A stretch of 64,000 bases of DNA from Paulinella micropora (Eukaryota > Cercozoa > Imbricatea > Euglyphida): NCBI GenBank assembly GCA_009731375.1, contig BJOX01000012.1, positions 529,941 to 593,940 on the forward strand, in the 5' to 3' direction. Of this stretch, positions 21,077 through 29,570 are shown in pieces. Positions within the stretch are counted from its first letter, which is position 1; every line of letters starts with the position of its first letter. The notes below the pieces were generated by a model, which was not told where the DNA came from, made no database searches, and worked only from the letters and a program-made list of their open reading frames with translations. A program made the translations under genes and the position numbers.

Positions 21077-21111
<35 letters not shown>

Positions 21112-21244
21112 ATTTATATTTATCTAGAGACAAGAAGCTAAGAGAGGAGACAAGAAGCTAACAGAGGAGAGAGAGAGAGAGGGGGGTGGGGGGGCCTCTC
21201 TTTCTCTCCTCCGTTTCTCTTCTCGCTCTCCCTACTTCTTCTCG

Positions 21245-21304
<60 letters not shown>

Positions 21305-21320
21305 GCACACATCACACACA
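20450..21320. repeat. (TA)n, (GA)n/(CT)n block with a 200-bp tandem duplication
   Basis: An AT-dinucleotide run, then a unit with ATCTAGAGACAAGAAGCTAA followed by GA, poly-G and CT runs, present twice (about 20908-21073 and 21106-21263). It ends in (CA)n. No coding sequence. Confidence 0.9.
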
Positions 21321-21469
21321 CACACACCACCCACCTACCCAAAACGTTTAACAACAAGCATGCATATTCACATGCAATATACATATTATACATACACATT
21401 TTTATGTGCTAATAGGTACTGTTCATACACAACATACCAACATATTCACAATGATATGCATCATTTTAA

Positions 21470-21491
21470 TGCTACCCGCTGCGCGGTAGCA
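21470..21491. repeat. Linker hairpin TGCTACCC...GGTAGCA
   Basis: Core GCTGCGC; it stands before the first plus-strand cassette of locus B. Confidence 0.7.
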
Positions 21492-21532
21492 CGTCGGTAG
21501 CACGTCTTAGCATGTGTGTTTCACATGTGTAG

Positions 21533-21616
21533 GTTAATCACACGTTGCCTAGCCTAAACCTCTGGGGCAACGCATTAGGCGACGCAGGCGCACAGGCGAT
21601 CGGAGACGGGTTAAAG
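21533..21616 (+). CDS. LRR exon B1, plus strand
   Basis: 84 bp, VNHTLPSLNLWGNALG, acceptor GTGTAG, donor AAG|GTACCT. The junction AAGGTACCTT (21614-21623) is a perfect palindrome joining it to the minus exon. Confidence 0.8.
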
Positions 21617-21620
21617 GTAC

Positions 21621-21704
21621 CTTCAGAGCTGCAGCAATGTGCTTCACTCCCTCATCACCGATTACATTAAGAGCCAAACCCAGAGTCTTCAAAGAGCTAT
21701 TTAC
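21621..21704 (-). CDS. LRR exon B1, minus strand
   Basis: 84 bp, VNSSLKTLGLALNVIG, acceptor GTTTAG, donor AAG|GTACC. Confidence 0.8.
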
Positions 21705-21732
21705 CTAAACATGTAGGAGTGCATTTTTTGTT

Positions 21733-21753
21733 TGCTACCGCGCACCGGTAGCA
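21733..21753. repeat. Linker hairpin TTGCTACC...GGTAGCA
   Basis: Core GCGCACC, between the B1 minus exon and the B2 plus exon. Confidence 0.7.
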
Positions 21754-21784
21754 AAAGGCGCAAATATATTGTATGTTGGTGCAG

Positions 21785-21868
21785 GTTAATGAAGCGTTGC
21801 AAGTGTTGAGCCTATTCGACAATAATATTGGCCCAGAGGGCGCCAAGGCTGTTGCTGATATGCTGAAG
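21785..21868 (+). CDS. LRR exon B2, plus strand
   Basis: 84 bp, VNEALQVLSLFDNNIG, acceptor GTGCAG, donor AAG|GTACCT. Confidence 0.8.
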
Positions 21869-21872
21869 GTAC

Positions 21873-21962
21873 CTCCAACGCTTTCGCAATGTGCTGTGCT
21901 CCTTCTGCACCAATCTGGTTCCATGAAATACCTAGCTTCTCCAGCTTGCACTCCTTGTTCTC
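21873..21962 (-). CDS. LRR exon B2, minus strand
   Basis: 90 bp (30 codons), ENKECKLEKLGISWNQIG; two extra residues at the start of the repeat. Acceptor GCACAG, donor GAG|GTACC. Confidence 0.8.
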
Positions 21963-21990
21963 CTGTGCACACAAATACATTATTCTTCGA

Positions 21991-22011
21991 TGCTACAGGC
22001 GGCGCGGTAGC
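21991..22011. repeat. Linker hairpin TGCTAC...GGTAGCA
   Basis: Core AGGCGGCGC, between cassettes B2 and B3. Confidence 0.6.
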
Positions 22012-22046
22012 ATTCATATATAAGTTTGTGGTGTGTCGATAAATAG

Positions 22047-22130
22047 GTCAATAAAACTCTGCAAACGCTCAGCATATATTTGAACAGCATTGGAGCACAA
22101 GGCGCAGAGCATATCGCGGAAGCGCTCAAG
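22047..22130 (+). CDS. LRR exon B3, plus strand
   Basis: 84 bp, VNKTLQTLSIYLNSIG, acceptor AAATAG, donor AAG|GTCAGAC. Confidence 0.8.
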
Positions 22131-22137
22131 GTCAGAC

Positions 22138-22221
22138 CTCCAAGGCCCTGCCGATAGCAATAGCTCCAGCATCACCAATATCGTTGAGCCAGAGTGAGAT
22201 TTCAGTGAGGCTCGCATTGAC
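22138..22221 (-). CDS. LRR exon B3, minus strand
   Basis: 84 bp, VNASLTEISLWLNDIG, acceptor GCGCAG, donor GAG|GTCTGAC; seven-base shared donor spacer. Confidence 0.8.
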
Positions 22222-22254
22222 CTGCGCTCAAAAACGAACAGCAATTTGTAGTAG

Positions 22255-22268
22255 TGCTAGCGGTAGCA
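22255..22268. repeat. Short linker hairpin TGCTAGCGGTAGCA
   Basis: The shortest member, with arms TGCTA and TAGCA and almost no core. Confidence 0.5.
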
Positions 22269-22297
22269 TTGTCAAAACGCAATAAATGTGGATTTAG

Positions 22298-22381
22298 GTG
22301 AACAAGACGCTTCGAGAGCTTGAAATAGGAGGAAACAACATCGGTGACACAGGAGCACAGGCACTAGGAGAGGCGTTGCAG
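22298..22381 (+). CDS. LRR exon B4, plus strand
   Basis: 84 bp, VNKTLRELEIGGNNIG, acceptor ATTTAG, donor CAG|GTACCT. Confidence 0.8.
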
Positions 22382-22385
22382 GTAC

Positions 22386-22469
22386 CTTAAGTGCTGACGC
22401 AATGTGCTTTGCTCCTTCGTCTCCAAGTTGATTGTTCCTCAAATCAATATGTTGCAGGGTTCCATTCAC
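22386..22469 (-). CDS. LRR exon B4, minus strand
   Basis: 84 bp, VNGTLQHIDLRNNQLG, acceptor ATGTAG, donor AAG|GTACC. Confidence 0.8.
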
Positions 22470-22496
22470 CTACATATAATAACATTCATATATATG

Positions 22497-22514
22497 TGCT
22501 ACGGCGCGGTAGCA
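22497..22514. repeat. Linker hairpin TGCTACGGCGCGGTAGCA
   Basis: 18 bp with one mismatch, between cassettes B4 and B5. Confidence 0.7.
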
Positions 22515-22543
22515 TGTGAAAGACAAGCTTGTGGGTTGTTTAG

Positions 22544-22630
22544 GTGAACTCAACCCTCACCGCTCTCAATATTGGCTTCAACGACATCGGACCACAAGGT
22601 GCGCAGTCAATAATAGCAGATGCTATCAAG
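22544..22630 (+). CDS. LRR exon B5, plus strand
   Basis: 87 bp (29 codons), VNSTLTALNIGFNDIG, with one extra residue near the end of the helix. Acceptor GTTTAG, donor AAG|GTACCT. Confidence 0.8.
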
Positions 22631-22634
22631 GTAC

Positions 22635-22718
22635 CTTCAGAGCTTCGCCAAAGGCCCTCGCACCTTCAGCTCCAATATTGTTAGATTGCATGTCGAGCTC
22701 TCGAAGCGAAGTGTTCAT
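22635..22718 (-). CDS. LRR exon B5, minus strand
   Basis: 84 bp, MNTSLRELDMQSNNIG, acceptor ATGCAG, donor AAG|GTACC. Confidence 0.8.
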
Positions 22719-22745
22719 CTGCATGCAAAAAAAACTTGTTAGAGA

Positions 22746-22771
22746 TGCTACCGCGCCGCGCCGCGGTAGCA
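22746..22771. repeat. Linker hairpin with expanded CGCG core
   Basis: TGCTACC and GGTAGCA flank GCGCCGCGCCGC; the core looks like an expanded CGC run. Confidence 0.7.
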
Positions 22772-22816
22772 TGGAAGTAGCATCTCACCCTTCATATATA
22801 TTATGGATGTGAGCAG

Positions 22817-22921
22817 GTGAATACAACTCTTACGAGCCTAAGCGTTGCAGCAGGCCTTTTTGCGAGCGATGAAGACAAGATCGGAGTGGAAGGAGCCAAG
22901 GCGTTTGCTGATGCTCTCAAG
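22817..22921 (+). CDS. LRR exon B6, plus strand (long form)
   Basis: 105 bp (35 codons), VNTTLTSLSVAAGLFASDED then KIGVEGAKAFADALK. A seven-residue insertion sits in the asparagine loop of the repeat. Acceptor GAGCAG, donor AAG|GTCTTAC. Confidence 0.75.
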
Positions 22922-22928
22922 GTCTTAC

Positions 22929-23018
22929 CTGGATGGCTTCTGCAATATGTTTAGCACCTTGCGGACCGATGTTGTTGCGTGAAATAAAAAGAATTGAGAG
23001 CTTGCTGTTCTTGTTCTC
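22929..23018 (-). CDS. LRR exon B6, minus strand
   Basis: 90 bp, ENKNSKLSILFISRNNIG, acceptor TTGCAG, donor CAG|GTAAGAC. The spacer GTCTTAC again starts with GT on both strands. Confidence 0.75.
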
Positions 23019-23242
23019 CTGCAATGCACACAACCACATTTTTGGATGCTAACATATGTATACGTTATACGCATTCATGCATGCTCAGGCATAATTCAAA
23101 GAAAATATACATACCTACACGCGTGTACACAGCTTAGGCTCGTAAGAGTTGTATTCACCTGCTCACATCCATAATATATATGAAGGGTGAGATGCTACTT
23201 CCGGCGCGGTAGCATTTATAATGCATGCTTATCACCATGTAG
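23019..23242. other. Long linker with an inverted copy of the B6 acceptor region
   Basis: At 224 bp it is longer than other linkers. It contains the reverse complement of the sequence around 22785-22845 (GAGCAGGTGAATACAAC as GTTGTATTCACCTGCTC), so a piece of exon B6 and its intron has been duplicated in inverted orientation. The hairpin at 23193-23214 lies near its end. Confidence 0.65.
23193..23214. repeat. Linker hairpin TGCTAC...GGTAGCA
   Basis: Core TTCCGGCGC, before cassette B7. Confidence 0.6.
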
Positions 23243-23326
23243 GTTAACAAGATTCTGCGTGAGATGAATCTGGGATGGAACCAGATCGGAGATGCGGGAG
23301 CGCAAGCTATTGGAGAAGCAATAAAG
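23243..23326 (+). CDS. LRR exon B7, plus strand
   Basis: 84 bp, VNKILREMNLGWNQIG, acceptor ATGTAG, donor AAG|GTACCT. It is the mirror copy of the minus exons A6 and A7. Confidence 0.8.
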
Positions 23327-23330
23327 GTAC

Positions 23331-23414
23331 CTCAAGCGCGGCCGCAATCGCTTTTGCGCCTTCTGGACCAACGTTGTTGTTCCAGAGGCTCCATGCCTTC
23401 AAAGACTTGTTCAC
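23331..23414 (-). CDS. LRR exon B7, minus strand
   Basis: 84 bp, VNKSLKAWSLWNNNVG, acceptor TATCAG, donor GAG|GTACC. It is the mirror copy of the plus exons A6 and A7. Confidence 0.8.
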
Positions 23415-23448
23415 CTGATAACTACGCAATCATAAAGTTTTCATCGCA

Positions 23449-23870
23449 GCCCCCCCCCCCCCCCCCCCCCCCCTCTCTNNNNNNNNNNNNNNNNNNNNNN
23501 NNNNNNNNNNNNNNNNNNNNNNNNNNNNNNNNNNNNNNNNNNNNNNNNNNNNNNNNNNNNNNNNNNNNNNNNNNNNNNNNNNNNNNNNNNNNNNNNNNNN
23601 NNNNNNNNNNNNNNNNNNNNNNNNNNNNNNNNNNNNNNNNNNNNNNNNNNNNNNNNNNNNNNNNNNNNNNNNNNNNNNNNNNNNNNNNNNNNNNNNNNNN
23701 NNNNNNNNNNNNNNNNNNNNNNNNNNNNNNNNNNNNNNNNNNNNNNNNNNNNNNNNNNNNNNNNNNNNNNNNNNNNNNNNNNNNNNNNNNNNNNNNNNNN
23801 NNNNNNNNNNNNNNNNNNNNNNNNNNNNNNNNNNNNNNNNNNNNNNNNNNNNNNNNNNNNNNNNNNNNNN
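23449..23870. other. Poly-C run and 392-base assembly gap
   Basis: A C homopolymer (about 23449-23473) leads into N bases 23479-23870. By comparison with locus A, the missing part should hold the cassette equivalent to A2. Confidence 0.9.
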
Positions 23871-23943
23871 ACATCACAAATACAAGTTGTTAGAAATGCT
23901 ATCTCCAGCGGTAAAATTGTCACGTTCTGATTGGATTGTGCAG

Positions 23944-24027
23944 GTAAACAAAACCGCGATCATCATCGTTCTTGCATCCAACCTAATCGGACATGATGGA
24001 GCAAAAGCGATAGGAGCGGCTTTGCAG
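23944..24027 (+). CDS. LRR exon B8, plus strand
   Basis: 84 bp, VNKTAIIIVLASNLIG, acceptor GTGCAG, donor CAG|GTACCT. It corresponds to minus exon A1. Confidence 0.8.
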
Positions 24028-24031
24028 GTAC

Positions 24032-24115
24032 CTTCAAAACATCCGCTACTTGTTTTACTCTGTTTGAGCCAATGTTATTGCCACTCAATTGAAGCTCCAG
24101 CAGAGTTGCATTCGC
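24032..24115 (-). CDS. LRR exon B8, minus strand
   Basis: 84 bp, ANATLLELQLSGNNIG, acceptor GCAAAG, donor AAG|GTACC. It keeps the leucines that have been lost from plus exon A1. Confidence 0.8.
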
Positions 24116-24144
24116 CTTTGCATACACAAAAGTCACTTTAGAAA

Positions 24145-24166
24145 TGCTACCGAGGGCCCGGTTGCA
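24145..24166. repeat. Linker hairpin TGCTACC...GGTTGCA
   Basis: Core GAGGGCCC; the mirror of 10624-10645. Confidence 0.6.
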
Positions 24167-24193
24167 TGGCATTGCATGTGTCGTCACGTGCAG

Positions 24194-24316
24194 GTCAATA
24201 ACATGTTGACTAGCCTGGAGCTCTCGAAGAACAACATAGGTGACGCAGGGGAACAGGTGATTAGTAAGTTGCTGCGCAGAAACCAAGACTGGGCAAGGCT
24301 GCATGAGCATGCTTGA
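24194..24316 (+). CDS. Terminal exon of LRR gene B (plus)
   Basis: Acceptor GTGCAG, then VNNMLTSLELSKNNIG and the tail NQDWARLHEHA before a TGA at 24314-24316. The loci A and C copies read on past this point, so the TGA is specific to B. Downstream the CTT tract begins at about 24430. Confidence 0.75.
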   Translation, partial: VNNMLTSLELSKNNIGDAGEQVISKLLRRNQDWARLHEHA

Positions 24317-24429
24317 AGTGTCATGCCAGAGATCTATGAAGCCTTGCAGTTGCTCACTCCCGAGATATGCACCTGTATAGCTTACTACAGAGGGCCTGAT
24401 TGCTCAGTTCCGATTGCAGATAAATGTGC

Positions 24430-24569
24430 AACTCTTTCTGTTCTCTCCCTCTCTTCTTCTTCCTCTTCTTGTTCTTCTTCCTCTTTTTCTTCCACTTGAG
24501 TTGTTCTTCCTCTTCTCTTCTTCCTCTTTTTCTTCCTCTTCCTCTTCCTCTTCTTCTTCTTCTTCTTCT

Positions 24570-24634
<65 letters not shown>

Positions 24635-24636
24635 TT

Positions 24637-24667
<31 letters not shown>

Positions 24668-24887
24668 TCTATGTATGTATGTATCTATGTATGTATGTAT
24701 CTATGTATGTATGTATCTATGTATGTATGTATCTATGTCTGTATGTATCTATGTCTGTATGTATATATGTATGTATGTATGTATGTACATATTTATGTAT
24801 GTATGTATGTATGTATGTAGATTGTATGTATGTATGTATGTATGTATGTACATATGTATGTTTTAAGATTGTATGTATGTATATATG

Positions 24888-24921
<34 letters not shown>

Positions 24922-25970
24922 TGCATGCATGTATGCATGTATGTACATATGTATGTTCTTCTTCTTCTTCTTCCTCTTCTCCTTCCTCTTCTTCCTCTTC
25001 TCCTTCCTCTTCTTCTTCCTCTTCTCCTTGCTCTTCTCCTTGCTCTTCTCCTTGCTCTTCTCCTTGCTCTTCTCCTTGCTCTTCTCCTTGCTCTTCTCCT
25101 TGCTCTTCTCCTTGCTCTTCTCCTTGCTCTTCTGCTCTTCTCCTTGCTCTTCTCCTTGCTCTTCTTCATCTCCTTCTTTTTCTCCTTTTTCTTCTTCTTT
25201 CTCTTCTTCTTTTTCTTCTTCTTTTTCTTCTTTTTTTTCTTCTTTTTTTTCTTCTTCTTTTTCTTCTTATTTTTTCCTTCCTCTTCCTTCTTCTTCCTTC
25301 TTCTTCTTCCTTCTTCCTTCTTCTTCTTCTTCTTCTTCCTTCTTCCTTCTTCTTCCTTCTTCCTTCTTGTTCCTTCTTCTTCATTCTTCTTCCTCCTTCT
25401 TCCTCCTTCTTCCTTCTTTTTCCTTCTTTTTCCTTCTTCTTCCTTCTTTTTCCTTCTTTTTCCTTCTTTTTCCTTCTTTTTCCTTCTTCTTCCTTCTTCT
25501 TCCTTCTTCTTCCTTCTTCTTCCTTCTTCTTCCTTCTTCTTCTTCTTCCTTCTTCTTCCTTCTTCTTCCCTCTTCTTCCTTCTTCTTCCTTCTTCTTCCT
25601 TCTTCTTCCTTCTTCTTCCTTCTTCTTCCTTCTTCTTCCTTCTTCTGCCTTCTTTCCTCTTCTTCTTCCTTCTTCTTCTTCTCCTCCTCCTCCTCCTCTT
25701 CCTCTTCCTCTTCCTCCTCCTCCTCCTCCTTCGTCTTCTTCGTCTTCTTCTTCTTCTTCTTCTTCTTCTTCTTCTTCCTTCTTCCTTCTTCTTTCTTCTT
25801 CCTTCTTTCTTCTTCTTCTTCTTCTTCTTCTTCTTCTTCTTCTTCTTCTTCTTCTTCTTCTTCTTCTTCTTCTTCTTCTTCTTCTTTTTCTTCTTTTTCT
25901 TCTTCTTCTTCTTCTTCTTCTTCTTCTTCTCCTCCTCCTCCTCCTCCTCCTCCTCCTCTTCCTCCATTTA
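24430..25970. repeat. CTT/CCT tract with ATGT insertion
   Basis: The reverse complement of the GAA tract in locus A. It is interrupted at about 24665-24955 by (ATGT)n and by (TTGCTCTTCTCC)n at 25020-25165. The long open frames on both strands are not genes. Confidence 0.95.
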
Positions 25971-26370
25971 AGAAAAGAAAGGCAGAACGAGGCAAGAAAG
26001 AGAAAATAAAGAAAAGGACATGAAGGACATGAAGGAAATTAAGGAAACGCCTCGGAAAAGATGATAACTTCAAAGCGGCAAGACATTGGAGCGGTTGGCT
26101 TCTCAGCATCATCTGGCGGGCATCGTTTGGACCAAGAGTGGTCAGAGCAGGACACGAAGACATATCCTCATATTATTGATATATTATTGTTTGCAATCAA
26201 CTTTTAGTAATAGAATACATTTCATTCGTAGAGATGAGTGGAAAGCGTAACATTATTACTGATCAGGCTATTGCATTGGACAATTCAAGTACTAGAGTTA
26301 AAATTAAGTTTTCTATGCCTCGTCAGCGGGGCTAGAAGTGCCACCGTGACTTGCAGTAGTATTTATTATT

Positions 26371-26622
26371 ATGGAAGCCTCGGATGGTCCGAGGGATGGC
26401 CAAGTGACCCGGCGCGTCGGCCGCGGCGTCGGCGTCACTGACTTTCCTAAAATTATTTATATTGATATACAATATCGTCCCGATGCCACAAGCCGATGCT
26501 CGGCAGCGTCTGTTTTCAAATCGATCGTTTTGCGAGCCTCAATTTATACTCACCTGCCGCCGCTAATTGCATTCGATGATCATGCCATCCGGGCGGGTAA
26601 GTCAACTATAATATCTGAATAA
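26371..26622 (+). CDS. Conserved short ORF of the LRR segment, copy B
   Basis: An 83-codon frame with VTRRVGRGVGVTDFPKIIYI and AFDDHAIRAGKST. The mirror of 8691-8897, slightly longer at the start. Coding status uncertain. Confidence 0.3.
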   Translation: MEASDGPRDGQVTRRVGRGVGVTDFPKIIYIDIQYRPDATSRCSAASVFKSIVLRASIYTHLPPLIAFDDHAIRAGKSTIISE

Positions 26623-26739
26623 ATTTCAGATTCAGGACTTAGCTATTGTTTATTAATATATACTAGATTATTGCCGGCCGAACCGGTATATACTTATATA
26701 CTTATATATCAACTTCAACTTGACTGGTGGGCAATTTGT

Positions 26740-28130
26740 ATTGACCTAAGTTCAATCTCAAGCCTATTCAACTCATTGAAAACTTATGATCAGGCGGCAC
26801 AAAAAATTTAAGATCATGTTGATTGAAAACTTTGCATTTATTCAAGCCACTACTTTCTATTTTGGGTATTAGTTGAAAACTGCGAACATTTTTCCTTTTG
26901 ACCCGCAGTAATATTAATAAAACTTGCTATTTGCAGAGATTAGTGGCCCGGGGACGACTAAGTATCACTCAGTAATATTATTATGAATATTATAAGAAGG
27001 AAAATCATCGGCGGGTGAAAAAATTCTGGATTTGATTCATTCAAGTTGAAAATTCAATAGTATATAATCGTCGATAATTTCCTACTTACCAATTTTTGAA
27101 CATGATGCACTTGAACTTTCAAGAATAGTCATTTAATAACAGGGGTTTACCAGGCCTCGAGTGACCGTGCTCACCCCTTTGCCAAAAATTAAGTAAGTGC
27201 AAGTTTAAGTTTGAGTTTGAGGGTAAGGGTAAGGTAAGGGTAAAGGGTTTTGGTGTGTGCTTAGTTGCCAAGGTTTGTGCGGTATGCTCACGACGAAGGT
27301 TATGAGACGGAAGTCGTGTTGCAAGACTAGTTTAGGTTGGTTTGGTTGTGTGGTTATGGATGTGGTTGCGTTAAAATGGAAGCGTTGGTAGTACGGTCAA
27401 AGTGAGAAAATTACGAGTTGATATGGGTAAAAAGGGAAATTGCTTTGGTAAAAAGGGAAATTTTCCAGTGCACCTTAGGCGATAAATTCAGGCTGGTAGG
27501 GTGGAAATAAGTTTGATTGATTTCATTTCGTATAGTAAATTACTAGTTCCTCAGTGATTTTATTAACTATATCTAGATATTATTGTGAGTTTGTATACAG
27601 CTCTTCAAGTAGGCAGATACAACGAACTCTTAATAAGAACACTATGGCTGCTTTGAGTCCTGACTCTGTGAGAGCAGGTGAAATACCAGTAAATAGTAGA
27701 GAGGTCACTTCGTTTATTTACGTAATTTTGAACTCTTTGCAGGCTTGGATGCCAACTTACGATCAAGTGTAGAACGTAGATTGTGAGGTGTCCAGTTCTC
27801 AAACGGATAGTGTCTTTTTGTTTCTAGTTAACAGTCATAAACGGGTAGTGTCGGGTTGGGAAAAACTTGAAAACCAAACTGATTTGGGAAGGCTAGGCGA
27901 GTATGACTGGGATAGATGTAAAAAGCAGTTAAACATTGTTTTTCCGTTCCTTGTATACAAATTTACCGTAACGTGCGTGTTTCACGGGAAATAGGGGAAA
28001 AGGTAATATATGGAGGAAAAAGGCAAAGTCGATCTTTTCTAAAAAAATCTTTGACTTAATCGTTTGAAATCATTTCTGAACGGAATCGAAAACTAGTTAG
28101 TGAAGTCGAAACGTCATGCAGAGGAGAATC
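26740..28130. other. No gene recognised; left flank of the CACTA element
   Basis: AT-rich. About 50 bp at 27140-27190 (GTGACCGTGCTCACCCCTTT) recur inverted at 53.2 kb, so the LRR-segment duplication may extend to there. The GGGTAAGGGTAA run near 27220 is not the telomeric order. Confidence 0.5.
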
Positions 28131-28133
28131 TAA
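28131..28133 (+). other. Left target-site duplication TAA
   Basis: TAA directly precedes the left end of the CACTA element and matches TAA at 38939-38941. Three-base duplications are the rule for CACTA transposons. Confidence 0.65.
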
Positions 28134-28495
28134 CACACGTACCCGCAAAATAAGTTGCGATTCGCAAAGAGTCGCCAACTATAGGGAAATAGTGTGCGAT
28201 TCGCAAAAATTGTGGATTTTCCCAAAATTATTTGCGAGTCGCAAAATAAATCTGCGAATCGCAAAATAATTTGCGAATCGCAGACTTATTTTGCGATTCG
28301 CAGAACATATTGCGGATCACAAAATATTCTGCGATTCGCAACATTGTCGCGCGCTTACGGAAATAACTGCGATTCGCAACAAATGTTTTGAGATTCGCAA
28401 AATTAGTTGCGAATTACACAATATTTTGCGATTCGCAAAGTTGGTTGTGAATCGCAACATATGTTGCGATTCTCCACTTTTTCTGATTTTCACAA
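28134..28495. repeat. Left subterminal array of TGCGATTCGCAA
   Basis: A dozen or more copies of the near-palindrome TTGCGATTCGCAA (or TTGCGAATCGCAA) and variants, in both orientations, within 350 bp of the left end. In maize En/Spm such subterminal repeats bind TnpA; that role here is inferred. Confidence 0.8.
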
Positions 28496-28587
28496 TATAT
28501 TAAAGGCTTCCGGTTCCAGTGCTGTTTCAAATCCCATGGAAGACATTTTTTTATTTATGAACTTAACGTATTAAAGGTCTATTAACA

Positions 28588-28790
28588 TCAAACCTGCAAG
28601 GCAAAGCTAAGTGCTTTCTGATAACGCAGACTCAACGCAAGTACCCTATCCCAACTTTCCTGCGTCAATCTTTTTCCTTTGTTCAGATGTAAGTGTCCGT
28701 CATCATAAACTTCTGTCCCTACCTCGAAGTCTCCATCTTGCACCATCCCTGTATATGGTTTACACTGTTCACGCACATTGGTAAATAACA
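28588..28790 (-). CDS. Accessory gene, last exon
   Basis: The frame reads FTNVREQCKPYTG then VQDGDFEVGTEVYDDG and GKRLTQESW to a stop at 28588. The same protein segment is in the second CACTA element at 50838-51034 (FTNTREQKEPYTG, VQDWDFRLGTEVFDDG, GKRLTQTSW), which shows the exon is real and conserved between the elements. No known domain was recognised. Confidence 0.65.
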
Positions 28791-28926
28791 AAAGGGGGTT
28801 TCCGTTCCTGATGCTATTAACAGATTGAAAAGCTCGGTGAAAAACAGGATATGTTTTGGTAAGCTGCTATTCGATGATGAGTAGTCGTTGCCCAGGAAAT
28901 GAATCACATGCCACTGTCCTTTTGCC

Positions 28927-29380
28927 TTAGATCTGTATGATTACATCTGAATATATTATGTCAGAAACAACACTCTTGCGACGAAACATAGATTTCGCAA
29001 CAGTGACTGCACCTTGGCTACCGCTAGTCGGTACGAAGTGCGTATTTTGTGTCCTTTTTCGTTTGCCAGACAACACATTCAATGGGCACAACACCTCGCT
29101 CTGCTTGTGCGATCGCCAACCGGAACTGTTCTTAGTATTAAAGTCGAAGAACTCGTAAGACGTTGCATCGCAAGGCTCTGCTTCTGGCACTTCCTCGGGG
29201 GTACAAGGACGTAAGTACTCCACGAGGTACATCCTACAAGGACGTAAGTACTCCACGAGGTACATCCTGGTCCATTCTGGATCACCTCGCATGGGCAACA
29301 CGACAAGACGACCCATGTCCCACTGGGTAAGTGCAAACTGTAAGCGTGACCCTCGCCTTGCAGAAGGAGAGTTTTCACCT
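28927..29380 (-). CDS. Accessory gene, exon with YLVEYLRPC
   Basis: Acceptor GTGTAG at about 29381, then RGENSPSARRGSRL and GDPEWTRMYLVEYLRPC. The second element has GDLEWTKGYVVEYLRPC. The segment RMYLVEYLRPC is duplicated in frame (33 bp, 29203-29235 and 29236-29268). The frame stays open to 28927, but the donor may lie earlier. Function unknown. Confidence 0.6.
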
Positions 29381-29570
29381 CTACACGTCAACATGGGGAA
29401 AATAAGCTACAATTTCTATTATGTTTGCAAATGGCAAAGAAAGGTGTGATTCGCAAATAAATGTGAGTATCGCAAATATGGTTGCGAATTTCAAATATCT
29501 TTGCGAATTGCAGATATGTTTGCGAATTGCAATTATGTCTGCGAATTGCAAATAAACTTGTGAAACTTAC

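Larger units (their letters stand above)
17150..26730. repeat. Right arm of 18-kb inverted repeat (locus B)
   Basis: The mirror image of 8590-16925, with more LRR cassettes and an ATGT insertion in its CTT tract. Confidence 0.8.

Noticed and set aside
21470-24166. Integron-like reading of the cassettes and hairpins
   Set aside because: The resemblance (cassettes separated by imperfect palindromes) is only formal. There is no tyrosine recombinase in the window, exons are spliced, and arms lack attC-type boxes.
27215-27250. GGGTAAGGGTAAGG run as telomeric repeat
   Set aside because: The order GGGTAA is not the TTAGGG/CCCTAA repeat seen at 34.26 kb, and the run is short and irregular.
28150-28490. 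Regularly recurring TTGCGATTCGCAA resembling a CRISPR array
   Set aside because: Spacing is irregular, both orientations occur, there are no cas genes, and the context is a eukaryotic CACTA element with its own ends.
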